A DNA stretch of 64,000 nt from assembly GCF_026342835.1 (NCBI RefSeq), contig NZ_JAPEMI010000001.1, forward strand, positions 1,494,501-1,558,500, written 5' to 3'. The notes beneath the pieces were generated by a model. It made no database searches and was not told the origin of the DNA. It was given only the letters and a program-made list of their open reading frames with translations. The stretch comes from Streptomyces sp. NBC_00154 (lineage in GTDB: Bacteria; Actinomycetota; Actinomycetes; Streptomycetales; Streptomycetaceae). Each line of letters starts with the position of its first letter. Positions within the stretch are counted from its first letter, which is position 1. This document shows positions 1 through 10,719 of the stretch, piece by piece. The translations under genes were made by a program, and so were the position numbers.

Positions 1-950
1 CCGACGGTGTCACCGTTCATCCGGGTCACCTTGAGCTTCTCGCTGATGACCATCTGTCCGTTGTACGTGGTGGTCGCCGGGGCGCCCGCGGAGATCGGGA
101 TGTTCCTGAGCTGCTTGCCGTCGCGGACGACCTTCATGCGGTGCGTGCTCGCGTCGACAGTGCTGACCTGGCGGCGGCCGATGGTGAACGAGATCGTCTT
201 GGCCTGCTTGCCGTAGACCCCCGGGCGTCCCTCGACCCCGTCGAGGTTGAGCTTCACGGTCACCTTGGTGCCCGCCGCCCAGTAGTTCTCGGGGCGGAAG
301 TCGAGACGGTCGTTGCCGAACCAGTGGCCCTCGACGGGGACGGACGGCTCCGCCGTCACCTCGATGGCCTTCTCGACGGCGTCCGGGTCGGTGATGCCGC
401 GAGTGAAGTGGATCGAGACCGGCATGCCGACGCCCACAGTGGAGCCGTCCTCCGGCGTGTACTGCCCGATGAAGGTGTTCTTCGGGACCAGTGTGGTGAA
501 GGTGGTGTCCTTCGCCGACTGACGGCCCTTGGAGTCCTTGGCGATCGCGTGGACGCTGTACTTCGTCGCCGCGGCCAGGTGCTGCTCGGGCTCCCAGCTC
601 GTGCCGTCCGCCGCGATCTCGCCCTCGACCTCGACGCCCTTGGGGTCGGCGACCTCGACCGTGGTCAGCTTGCCCTGCTCGGCGGAGATCTTCAGTGCCC
701 CGCTGGTGGCGACGGAGTTGGCGCCGTCCTTCGGCGCGACGGTCACCACCGCCTGCGAGGCGGTCGTGTCCTCGTTCTTGCCCCCACCGGTGTTCTTGCC
801 CTTGCTCCCGGCATCGGTGTCTCCCCCACCGCATGCCGTCACCAGCAACAGCAGCGCTCCCAGTACCAGAGCCAGCAGTCCGGCGGTCCCCCGACCACGT
901 CGCCTGCCGTTCGCCCCGACCGATGCCCCCGATATCGGCTGCCCGTTCAA
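1..950 (-). CDS. L,D-transpeptidase lipoprotein with Ig-like domains (partial, C-terminus outside window)
   Basis: A lipoprotein closely paralogous to the next gene, expected to act outside the membrane making or editing 3-3 peptidoglycan cross-links. The catalytic YkuD domain's active site lies beyond the window, so the enzyme call rests on collinearity with the complete paralogue at 1182-2450. I chose the TTG at 948-950 because an in-frame TGA lies just upstream, GGGGAG sits about 9 nt before it, and the reading frame then gives a basic stretch, a hydrophobic segment and the lipobox VTAC (Cys about residue 40). After a Gly/Lys linker come two Ig-like domains containing 'GHWFGNDRLDFRP' and then the start of the transpeptidase domain ('TYNGQMVISEKLKVTRMNGD'). 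It lies tandem with its paralogue on the same strand. Confidence 0.85.
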   Translation of the reverse strand, partial: MNGQPISGASVGANGRRRGRGTAGLLALVLGALLLLVTACGGGDTDAGSKGKNTGGGKNEDTTASQAVVTVAPKDGANSVATSGALKISAEQGKLTTVEVADPKGVEVEGEIAADGTSWEPEQHLAAATKYSVHAIAKDSKGRQSAKDTTFTTLVPKNTFIGQYTPEDGSTVGVGMPVSIHFTRGITDPDAVEKAIEVTAEPSVPVEGHWFGNDRLDFRPENYWAAGTKVTVKLNLDGVEGRPGVYGKQAKTISFTIGRRQVSTVDASTHRMKVVRDGKQLRNIPISAGAPATTTYNGQMVISEKLKVTRMNGDTV

Positions 951-1181
951 TGTGGTCGTCTCCCCTCACACGGCCTGGCCCCGCCAAGGCCCAGGGAGCC
1001 CGCAGGCTCCCACCCCCGCGCGCTGCTCATGCGCGCTCAGCGAAAGGTAACCACACCGACCGTCGGGAGATCGCCCCCCGGATGTCACCGTTCAGTCCCA
1101 AGTTGGCGCGGAACTTCCCCAGGTGACGCACGGTTCGGAGTGCTTCGCGGGAGTGTCCGGTGCGAGTCCGGCCGATCCGGG

Positions 1182-2450
1182 TCAGTGGAGCGCGGAGCCC
1201 GCCCGCCACTGGATCCAGTTCAGATTCCAGCCGCCCAGACCGTTGTCCGGAGCGACCTGCTTGTCCTCGGAGTTGACGACCTCGACCACGTCCCCGACGA
1301 TCGTCCGGTCGAAGAACCAGCCGGCCGGGGTGTCCCCGCTGCCGCCCTTCACATCCTGCAGCCCGACACAGCCGTGGCTGACGTTCGCCGAGCCGAAGAC
1401 GGCACCGCCCGCCCAGTAGTTGCCGTGCACGAAGGTGCCGGAGTCAGTGATCCGCACGGCGTGCGGAACGTCCTTGATGTCGTACTCACCGCCGAAGCCG
1501 ACGGTCCGGCCGTCCATCCGGGTCACCTCCTGCATGTCGGTGACCACCATCTTCCCGTTGTACGTGCTCGTAGCCGGGGCGCCCGCAGTGATCGGGACCT
1601 TGGACAGCAGCCGGCCGTCGCGGCGTACCTCCATGGTGTGGTCGGCCACGTCCACCCTGGACACCTGCGAGCGGCCCACCGTGAAGGTGACCGTCCTGCG
1701 CTGGGTGCCGAACACACCGGGCGCGCCCTCCACATCGTGCAGCGCCACCGCGACAGTGACCTCGGTGCCCGGCTTCCAGTAGGCGGCCGGGCGGAAGTCC
1801 AGCCGGTCGCCGCCGAACCAGTGCCCCACCACCTCGACCGCAGGCTCGGCGGTGATCCGGATGGCCCGCTGCACCGCCGCACGGTTCGTGATGACGCGGT
1901 CGAACCGGAAGGAAACGATCATGCCGGTGCCGACGGTCGACTGCTCGTCCGGCTCGAAGCTGCTGGTGAAGCGCTGCTGAGGGACCGCGGTGGTGAAGGT
2001 GGAGTGGCGGGCCGAGCGGCGCCCCGCACCGTCCACGGCCACCACGTCGACGCTGTACTTGGCGGACAGGCTGAGCCGGCCCGAGGCGCCGCGCGGGGTC
2101 CAGGAGAGGCCGTCCTGCGAGATCAGCCCCTGCATCTCGCGCTGTCCTGCGTCCTTGCTCCGCTCTGCGTTCGCGGGCGGCTCCGCGACCTCGATCTGCG
2201 TCACCTTGACGTGTTCCAGCCGCCCGTCGGAAACCTTCACCTCGACCCGGGCGTCCGGCCTGATGTCCTTGGCCCCGTCCGTCGGGGTGATCCTGATCGC
2301 GTACGGCAACGACCGCGGCTTCCCGTTGATGAATGGTTCCCCGTCGGTGCAACCTGTCAGTACGCCCAGTACGGCCAGTACGGCGAGCAGTCCTGCCCAT
2401 GTCAGCACGGTGGCCGGGCTCGCTCCTGCCTTCTTCGCGTTGTGGTTCAC
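1182..2450 (-). CDS. L,D-transpeptidase lipoprotein, Ig-like plus YkuD domain
   Basis: A 422-residue extracytoplasmic L,D-transpeptidase that forms 3-3 peptide cross-links in peptidoglycan. The GTG start at 2448-2450 follows GGGGGA and gives a signal peptide with lipobox LTGC (Cys34). Two Ig-like domains ('VEVVGHWFGGDRLDFRP') precede a C-terminal YkuD domain. That domain holds HGNYWA and SHGCVGL, in which Cys361 is the expected nucleophile and His359 its neighbour, and ends with the conserved Trp-rich tail 'GGWNLNWIQWRAG'. Length and domain order match the usual actinobacterial Ldt lipoproteins. Nearly the same architecture in the adjacent gene indicates tandem duplication. A longer open frame upstream of 2450 lacks a signal peptide and is not needed. 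Confidence 0.93.
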   Translation of the reverse strand: MNHNAKKAGASPATVLTWAGLLAVLAVLGVLTGCTDGEPFINGKPRSLPYAIRITPTDGAKDIRPDARVEVKVSDGRLEHVKVTQIEVAEPPANAERSKDAGQREMQGLISQDGLSWTPRGASGRLSLSAKYSVDVVAVDGAGRRSARHSTFTTAVPQQRFTSSFEPDEQSTVGTGMIVSFRFDRVITNRAAVQRAIRITAEPAVEVVGHWFGGDRLDFRPAAYWKPGTEVTVAVALHDVEGAPGVFGTQRRTVTFTVGRSQVSRVDVADHTMEVRRDGRLLSKVPITAGAPATSTYNGKMVVTDMQEVTRMDGRTVGFGGEYDIKDVPHAVRITDSGTFVHGNYWAGGAVFGSANVSHGCVGLQDVKGGSGDTPAGWFFDRTIVGDVVEVVNSEDKQVAPDNGLGGWNLNWIQWRAGSALH

Positions 2451-2601
2451 GTTCCCCCAACGACCGGAGCGGCCGAGGGAAACGTGAGTGCGGGCCCTGC
2501 CCTGGGCAGAACAGAGGGAGGACCACACTCGAGGAGCCACGGCCGGGACGCCGTGCGCTCCTCTTCGGTGCCGGGTCCGGACGAGCCGCGGGAGGCTGAG
2601 A

Positions 2602-4869
<2,268 letters not shown>

Positions 4870-4911
4870 GCAGGGAGCGAAGGGCGTACGGATACGGACG
4901 GCGGGGGCAGG

Positions 4912-5634
4912 TCAGCCGAGGATGCCGCGGTCGTAGGCGACCGCGACGGCCGCGGCGCGGTCCTTGGCGTCCAGCTTGCCGAAGATGTGCGTGAGATGGG
5001 TCTTCACCGTTGCCTCGCTGATGAACAGTTCGGCGGCGATCTCCCGGTTGGAGGTGCCCTTGGCGACGAGTTCGAGCACCTGGCGCTCGCGTGCGGACAG
5101 CGACTGGTCGGCGGCGCCGGCGGGCATGCGCACCCGGTTGATCAGCCGGGAGGCGACCGCGGGAGACAGCACGGTGCGACCGTCGGCGGCGGCGCGCACG
5201 GCGCTGAACAGTTCGTCGCGGGGCGCGTCCTTGAGCAGGTAGCCGGTGGCTCCCGCTTCGATCGCCGGGAGGGTGTCGGAGTCGGTGTCGTACGTGGTGA
5301 GGACGAGCACCTTGGAGCGGGCGCCGCGCCGGGTGAGTTCGGCGATTGCCGCGACTCCGCCGCCGCCCGGCATCCGCAGGTCCATCAGTACGACGTCGGG
5401 GTCCAGGCGGGTGGCGAGATCGACTCCCTCGACGCCGTCGGCCGCCTCGCCGAGCACCTCGAAGCCCGGGGCCGACTCGAACATGCCCCGCAGACCGTCC
5501 CGTACGACGGGGTGGTCGTCGACGACGACGAGGGTGATGGTGCGTGCGGTTTCGTCAACCATGGCGGTTCCACCGTACGCGGCGTTCGGATAAGCGGTGT
5601 TCGGATACGCATAGCTCGGATGCGCGGTGTTCAT
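4912..5634 (-). CDS. LuxR-type response regulator (NarL family)
   Basis: A 240-residue transcriptional regulator: receiver domain with DD at 39-40, phospho-acceptor Asp85 (VVLMDLRMPG) and a Lys in 'GYLLKDAPRD', then a C-terminal LuxR helix-turn-helix ('LSARERQVLELVAKGTSNREIAAELFISEATVKTHL', given here only to mark the domain's ends: LSARERQ to VKTHL). It is the last gene of the exporter-kinase operon and overlaps the kinase stop by ATGA at 5631-5634, suggesting translational coupling. With this start it has an unusual ~24-residue Tyr/Ala/Pro/Asn-rich leader with imperfect AYPN repeats. An internal ATG at 5562 would give a normal-length regulator, so the start is uncertain. It probably controls the neighbouring ABC-2 exporter. 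Confidence 0.9.
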   Translation of the reverse strand: MNTAHPSYAYPNTAYPNAAYGGTAMVDETARTITLVVVDDHPVVRDGLRGMFESAPGFEVLGEAADGVEGVDLATRLDPDVVLMDLRMPGGGGVAAIAELTRRGARSKVLVLTTYDTDSDTLPAIEAGATGYLLKDAPRDELFSAVRAAADGRTVLSPAVASRLINRVRMPAGAADQSLSARERQVLELVAKGTSNREIAAELFISEATVKTHLTHIFGKLDAKDRAAAVAVAYDRGILG

Positions 5635-6914
5635 TGCTGAGGAACCAGTGGGACGCGGGCGCAGACCACCGCTCCGTTGCCCGGTTCCGACTCCACCACG
5701 ACGGCTCCCGCCATGCGTTCGGCGCGGGCACGCATACCGCCGAGGCCGAAACCGTCCGAGCCCCGGTACGGCGGCAGGGCGACCGGGTCGAAGCCGCAAC
5801 CGTCGTCCCGTACGTCCAGGGTGACTTCGTCGCCCATGAAAGAGAGCGTGACGCCGACCCTGGTGGCCCCGGAGTGACGGCCGACATTGGCGAGGGCTTC
5901 CTCCGCGATCCGGAGCAGGGTGGCGCCGACCTCGTCGTGCAGTGGCTCGGCGGTGCCGGTGACCGTGCACTCGGCGCGTACACCTGTGCGTTCCGCCCAG
6001 CTCGCGACGGTCTTCCCGAGCGCCTCGGGGAGGTCGTCATGGGCCAGTGCGGCGGGGACCAGATTGCTCACGGACCGGCGTGCCTCACCGAGGCTGTGGC
6101 GGGCGAGCGCGGCGGCGCGGTCGAGGTGTACGCGGGCCGTCGCAGGATCGGACTCGGCGGTGGAGGTGACCACCTGGAGCTGGGCGATGATGCCGGTCAG
6201 CCCCTGGGCGATCGTGTCGTGAATCTCCGCGGCGAGCCGGCTCCGTTCGTCGGCGACCCCCGCCTCGCGTGCCTGGACGAGGAGTTGGGCATGCAGGCCG
6301 GCGTTCTCCGCCAGGGCCTGTTCGAGACGGGCGTTGGCGGACTCCAGTTCGTCGATGATGTCGAGCTGGGTGCGGGCGTGCTCGGCCTCCCGGGTGCCGA
6401 TCTGCGCGAAGACAAGGATGAGGGTGCCGTGCAGGGTGAACAGGATGCCGAAGGCCGCCCAGTTCGTCGGCGTGTCCGGCGGGAAGCCGCTGCCGCACTG
6501 GGAGCCCGCCATGGTGACGGCATTGGCCAGCATCCCGACCCGTGCGGCCCGCCTGGAGAGGAGGCTCCCCGCGTCGAAGTAGCTGAGGACCGCGTACATC
6601 GAGAAGAACGGGCTGCACCAGGACAGTACGAAGGCGAGGAGTGTGCGTACGACGAAGTAGACCGGCGCGGCCCACGACCGTCTGGAGGGCCGGTGCCGGA
6701 TCCGGCTCCACCAGATCTGGAGTGCCAGCGCCACCGGGACCAACACCCCGGCCACGTACATCCCGGTACGGCTCATGACAAGGTCGGCGGACATGGCCGA
6801 GATGACGGTGGCCAGCCCCAGCAGACCGTACGGCCCGTACCGGAAGAACCATTCCCACCACTGCTCGGCCGTCCTGCCTGCTGCGGTATCACCGCCGGTA
6901 CGCACCGTCCCCAT
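5631..6914 (-). CDS. sensor histidine kinase (HisKA_3 type)
   Basis: A 427-residue membrane kinase partner of the downstream LuxR regulator. Several hydrophobic segments between about residues 30 and 165 form the sensor part, followed by a coiled-coil-like linker. The HisKA_3 motif 'EIHDTIAQGLTGIIAQLQ' has phospho-accepting His232. The ATPase domain shows an N box ('IAEEALANVGRHS'), a G1 motif (DDGCGF) and a G2 motif (GFGLGGMRARA). ATG at 6914 starts the frame 32 nt after the permease stop. The order ATPase, permease, kinase, regulator on one strand is typical of Streptomyces systems in which the two-component pair adjusts a self-defence exporter. No substrate or signal can be read from the sequence. 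Confidence 0.93.
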   Translation of the reverse strand: MGTVRTGGDTAAGRTAEQWWEWFFRYGPYGLLGLATVISAMSADLVMSRTGMYVAGVLVPVALALQIWWSRIRHRPSRRSWAAPVYFVVRTLLAFVLSWCSPFFSMYAVLSYFDAGSLLSRRAARVGMLANAVTMAGSQCGSGFPPDTPTNWAAFGILFTLHGTLILVFAQIGTREAEHARTQLDIIDELESANARLEQALAENAGLHAQLLVQAREAGVADERSRLAAEIHDTIAQGLTGIIAQLQVVTSTAESDPATARVHLDRAAALARHSLGEARRSVSNLVPAALAHDDLPEALGKTVASWAERTGVRAECTVTGTAEPLHDEVGATLLRIAEEALANVGRHSGATRVGVTLSFMGDEVTLDVRDDGCGFDPVALPPYRGSDGFGLGGMRARAERMAGAVVVESEPGNGAVVCARVPLVPQQ

Positions 6915-6946
6915 GCGGTCAGTCTGCCCCGGCCCGGCCGGCCGCG

Positions 6947-7726
6947 TTACTTCCACCGGAACCAACGGGTCGCCGCGGCAGCCGTCAGGGCGGTCCACAG
7001 GGCCATCACCCCCAGATGCGCCCAGCTCGGCCAGCCGCCGGAGGCTGCCCTGTCCAGTGCCTGGGAGGCCGCGCCGAAGGGGGTGCACTGGACGATCCGG
7101 CGGAGGGTGCCCGGCATCGCCTGGACCGGTACCCAGACCCCGGCCGTGAACATCATCGCGAGGTAGACGACCGAGCCGACGGCGGCGGAGGCCTTGGTGG
7201 TGGCGGAGAGGGCGCTGACCATCGCCCCGAGGGAGAGAACGCTCGCGGTCGCCAGGAGCAGGGCCAGCAGATAGCCGACGGGCTGACCGGGCAGCCGCAC
7301 GTCGAAGGCGATGCGGCCGACGGCCATGACCAGCACGGCCGAACCCAGGGCGGCCGCGCCGTGGAGGGCGACCTGCGCGGTGAGCAGGGCGGACGGCCGC
7401 ACCGGAGTGGTCGACATACGGCGCAGGATGCCGCGTTCGCGATAACCGGTGAGGACGGGCGGCATGGCCTGCAGCCCGGCCATGATCATGGCGAGCAGTA
7501 CGGCCACCGGCACATACAGGTCGATGACGCGGCGGCCGCCGAGAGCGTCCTCGGGATGCCGGAAGGACGGGACCAGCCCGAGGATCGTCATCAGGACGGT
7601 GGGAAAGACGAGGATCCAGAAGAGACTGCCCGGCTCGCGGAGAAAGAGCCGGGTCTCGCACTTGAGGACGGCGAAAGAGGGGCTGCCGGGGGCCGGAGAT
7701 GTCGATGCGAGGGAGGTGGTGGGCAT
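6947..7726 (-). CDS. ABC-2 type transporter permease
   Basis: A 259-residue integral membrane subunit of an ABC-2 exporter, with about six hydrophobic segments after an N-terminal cytoplasmic stretch ('FAVLKCETRLFLREPGSLFW'). It carries the ABC-2 hallmarks: the RERGILRRM-like loop between the second and third segments, and the 'AGVWVPVQAMPGTLRRI' segment near the C-terminus. ATG at 7724-7726 follows the ATPase stop by one base, so the two genes are translationally linked. It should assemble with the ATPase at 7728-8660 into a drug or lipid exporter of the DrrAB class. The substrate is unknown. Confidence 0.92.
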   Translation of the reverse strand: MPTTSLASTSPAPGSPSFAVLKCETRLFLREPGSLFWILVFPTVLMTILGLVPSFRHPEDALGGRRVIDLYVPVAVLLAMIMAGLQAMPPVLTGYRERGILRRMSTTPVRPSALLTAQVALHGAAALGSAVLVMAVGRIAFDVRLPGQPVGYLLALLLATASVLSLGAMVSALSATTKASAAVGSVVYLAMMFTAGVWVPVQAMPGTLRRIVQCTPFGAASQALDRAASGGWPSWAHLGVMALWTALTAAAATRWFRWK

Positions 7727-7727
7727 C

Positions 7728-8660
7728 TCAGACCGCCGTTTCCTTGTCTGCTTCGGGTTCTGGCTCTGTCTCGGTGAGATCGAGGAATGCGTCGTCCAAG
7801 GTCGCTTCGGTGACACGCAGTTGGTGTGCGGTGATGCGGTGCCGGGCCAGCAGTGAGATCACCGCGTTGACGGTCTCGTCGGTGCCGTTGATGACGATCC
7901 GGCCGCCCTTCTGCTCGGCCGACGCCGCTCCGGGGAGCTCCGCCAGATCGCCGGTGGCGAGGGGCTGCGAGGGGGTGAAGGAGATGGCGGTGGTGCTGCC
8001 GGCTCTGCTGATCAGGCCGGACGGGGTGTCGAGGGCGACGGCCTTCCCCTTGTGGATCACGGCGATCCGGTCGCAGAGCCGCTGGGCCTCCTCCATGAAG
8101 TGGGTCACGAGAAGGACGGTCACGCCACTGTCCCGTACCTCTTCGATCAGTTGCCAGGTGTCACGGCGGGCCCGGGGATCAAGTCCGGTGGTCAGCTCGT
8201 CGAGCACCACGACCCGCGGGTTGCCGACCAGGGCGAGGGCGATGGACAGTCGCTGCTTCTGACCGCCCGACAGCTTGGCGAACCGGGTGGTGAGCTTGGT
8301 GTGCAGACCGAGCCGTTCGGCCAGGGTCCGCCACTCGGCGGGGTGCGGGTGGAAGGCGCTGTACAGCTCCAGCGCCTCGCGCACCGTCAGCTTGGCCTGC
8401 AGCTCGCTCTCCTGGAGCTGGGCTCCCAGCAGGTGCGTCACTCGCCCGTGGTCGGCGACCGGGTCGAGTCCGGCGACCCGGACCGTGCCGGCATCGGGGA
8501 CCCGCAGTCCCTCGACGCATTCGACGGTCGTGGTCTTGCCCGCGCCGTTGGGGCCGAGGATCCCGAAGATCTCCCCCTCGTCGACGGCGAAGGTCACTCC
8601 GTCCACCGCGGGGCGCCCGGCGTAGGCCTTGCGCAACCCGTTCACTTCGATGATGGCCAT
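7728..8660 (-). CDS. ABC transporter ATP-binding protein (DrrA-like)
   Basis: A 310-residue nucleotide-binding subunit. Walker A is GPNGAGKTT (about residues 36-44), the signature is LSGGQKQR, Walker B is VVVLDELTTGLD, and the H-loop is VTHFMEE. A C-terminal extension ends in an acidic tail ('ETEPEPEADKE'). It is the first gene of a four-gene minus-strand operon with its permease and a two-component system. The likely role is energising export of a hydrophobic compound. The region upstream (8661-8802) is shared with the divergent heterodimeric exporter operon. Confidence 0.94.
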   Translation of the reverse strand: MAIIEVNGLRKAYAGRPAVDGVTFAVDEGEIFGILGPNGAGKTTTVECVEGLRVPDAGTVRVAGLDPVADHGRVTHLLGAQLQESELQAKLTVREALELYSAFHPHPAEWRTLAERLGLHTKLTTRFAKLSGGQKQRLSIALALVGNPRVVVLDELTTGLDPRARRDTWQLIEEVRDSGVTVLLVTHFMEEAQRLCDRIAVIHKGKAVALDTPSGLISRAGSTTAISFTPSQPLATGDLAELPGAASAEQKGGRIVINGTDETVNAVISLLARHRITAHQLRVTEATLDDAFLDLTETEPEPEADKETAV

Positions 8661-8765
8661 GGGTACGAGGGTCCTGCCGCGCGGGCCCGCGCGGCATCGT
8701 CCATCGCGCTGGAAACGGCATCAGCCGATCGGTTGATGCCGGGTGCGACCACGCAGAAAACCAGA

Positions 8766-8794
8766 TGAGGGATGTCAGTGGTGAACCGTAGGCT
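8766..8794 (+). promoter_or_regulatory. candidate leaderless promoter for the 8803 ABC exporter
   Basis: TAGGCT at 8789-8794 resembles the Streptomyces -10 consensus TAGRRT. A weak -35 (TGAGGG, 8766-8771) lies 17 bp upstream. Only 8 nt separate the -10 from the ATG at 8803 and there is no Shine-Dalgarno sequence, so transcription would begin at or beside the start codon. Confidence 0.5.
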
Positions 8795-8802
8795 CGCCCC
8801 TG

Positions 8803-10719
8803 ATGCCCGAAAACCATGTAGAGCCCAAGGACCGGTCCGCCGCGCGCTCCCTGCTGCGGCTGTGGCCTTACGTGAAGCCTGTACGGATCCGCCTGTCCGG
8901 CGCGGCTGCCGTGGCGATCATCGCCTCCTGCCTCGGCCTGGTGATACCCCTCGTACTGAAGTGGATCGTGGACGGCCCGGTCGCGCACCACGATCCGGGC
9001 GGAGTCTGGCTCGGCGCGCTCTACCTGCTGTTGCTGGGCATCGTCGAGGCGCTGCTCTTCGGACTGCGGCGGTGGCTGGTGGCGCGGCCGCTGGCGGGCG
9101 TCGAGGCATCCATGCGGGCCGACCTGTACCGGCATCTGCAGCGGCTGCCGGTGGCCTTCCACGACCGGTGGCCATCGGGTCAGCTGCTGTCGCGCGGCAC
9201 CACGGATCTGATGCTGCTGCGCATGTTCCTGGCCTTTCCGCTGACGTTCCTCCTGGTCAACGCCACCACGATCCTGGCCGGTTTCATCATTCTGCTGGTG
9301 CAGCAGTGGACGCTGGGATTGGTGCTGCTGGCTCCGGTGGTGCCGCTGGTGATCCTCTGCTCGGTCTTCGAGACGAAGTACGCGGTGGTGGCGCGCAAGG
9401 CGCAGGACCAGGTCGGCGATCTGACGACTGTTGTCGAGGAGAGTGTGCTCGGCATCCGCATCATCAAGGGTTTCGGCCGGCACCGCAGCCAGGCCCTGGC
9501 CTTCCGTGGTCTCTCGCAGCGGCTGCGCGGTACGGAACTCGACAAGGCACGGCTGCTGGCCGGCATCTGGGCGTTCATCACCACCATCCCCGAGCTGGCG
9601 ATCGGGGCGGCACTGGTGCTCGGCACGATCCAGGTCGCGGACGGCGGACTGTCGGCGGGCACGCTCGTCGCTTTCCTCTCGACGGCGCTGGCGCTGCGGT
9701 GGCCGGTCGAGTCGATCGGCTTCCTGCTGGCGATGAGCCAGGAGTCGGCCACGGCGACCGAGCGGTTCTTCGAGGTGATGGACGTGGCGGAGGAACGCGA
9801 GACGGCCGGGGAGTTGAACGAGGAACCGTCCGCGGGGACGTCCACGAAGTCATCCCCGGAGTCTTCCGCGGACGGCGGGATGGTCTTCGAAGGCGTCGAG
9901 TTCCGCTACCCGGACGCCGAGGCCGGGTCCGTACCCGTACTGACCCGGATCGATCTACGGATCCGCCCCGGCGAGACGATGGCCCTGGTCGGGGCCACCG
10001 GGTCCGGGAAGACGACGCTCACCGCACTCGTACCGCGACTGCACGACGTCACCGCCGGGCGGATCACGCTGGACGGTACCGACATCACCACCCTGCCGCG
10101 CGAACGGCTGCGTGAGCTGGTGTCCGTGGCGTTCGAGGAGCCGACGCTCTTCTCGGCAAGCGTCGGGGAGAACGTTCTCATGGGCGCCGAGGATGCCGGC
10201 GAGGACGAGTTGCGGCGGGCGCTGTCGATCGCGCAGGCCGACTTCGTGTACGACCTGCCGCACGGCATCGACACCCAGGTCGGCGAGCAGGGTCTCAGCC
10301 TCTCCGGCGGTCAGCGGCAGCGCCTCGCACTGGCTCGCGCCGTCGTCGGACAGCCGCGCTTCCTGGTGCTCGACGACCCGCTCTCGGCTCTGGATGTGCA
10401 TACGGAGACGCTGGTGGAGGCCGCCCTGCGGCACGTGCTGGAATCGACCACGGCCGTGGTGGTCGCCCACCGGCCGTCCACCGTGATGCTCGCCGACCGG
10501 GTGGCGCTTCTGTCGGAGGGCCGGATCAGCGCAGTCGGCACCCATCAGGAACTGCTGCGCAGCAACGCCGAGTACGCCTGGCTGATGTCCGGCGCCGGAA
10601 GCTCGGTGTCCGCCGAGCTCACCGACGACGTGACCGCCGAGGACGCCGGTACCGCATACATGTCCGACGCCGGCGTGCGTGCCATGGACGTCCCTGCCGA
10701 GGAGGGCAGTACCCGATGA
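8803..10719 (+). CDS. ABC exporter half-transporter, degenerate-site subunit (heterodimer pair 1)
   Basis: A 638-residue fusion of an ABC exporter membrane domain (six hydrophobic segments, about residues 20-310) and a nucleotide-binding domain. Walker A is intact (GATGSGKTT), the signature is intact (LSGGQRQ) and the H-loop is intact (VVAHRPS). The catalytic Glu after Walker B is replaced by Asp: FLVLDD, Asp524-Asp525. This is the substitution seen in the degenerate-site subunit of TM287/288-type heterodimers. The partner is the next gene, which overlaps by ATGA at 10716-10719. A Ser/Glu-rich linker with no clear fold lies at about 330-355. The gene probably exports a lipid, peptide or drug; the substrate is unknown. 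Confidence 0.92.
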   Translation: MPENHVEPKDRSAARSLLRLWPYVKPVRIRLSGAAAVAIIASCLGLVIPLVLKWIVDGPVAHHDPGGVWLGALYLLLLGIVEALLFGLRRWLVARPLAGVEASMRADLYRHLQRLPVAFHDRWPSGQLLSRGTTDLMLLRMFLAFPLTFLLVNATTILAGFIILLVQQWTLGLVLLAPVVPLVILCSVFETKYAVVARKAQDQVGDLTTVVEESVLGIRIIKGFGRHRSQALAFRGLSQRLRGTELDKARLLAGIWAFITTIPELAIGAALVLGTIQVADGGLSAGTLVAFLSTALALRWPVESIGFLLAMSQESATATERFFEVMDVAEERETAGELNEEPSAGTSTKSSPESSADGGMVFEGVEFRYPDAEAGSVPVLTRIDLRIRPGETMALVGATGSGKTTLTALVPRLHDVTAGRITLDGTDITTLPRERLRELVSVAFEEPTLFSASVGENVLMGAEDAGEDELRRALSIAQADFVYDLPHGIDTQVGEQGLSLSGGQRQRLALARAVVGQPRFLVLDDPLSALDVHTETLVEAALRHVLESTTAVVVAHRPSTVMLADRVALLSEGRISAVGTHQELLRSNAEYAWLMSGAGSSVSAELTDDVTAEDAGTAYMSDAGVRAMDVPAEEGSTR

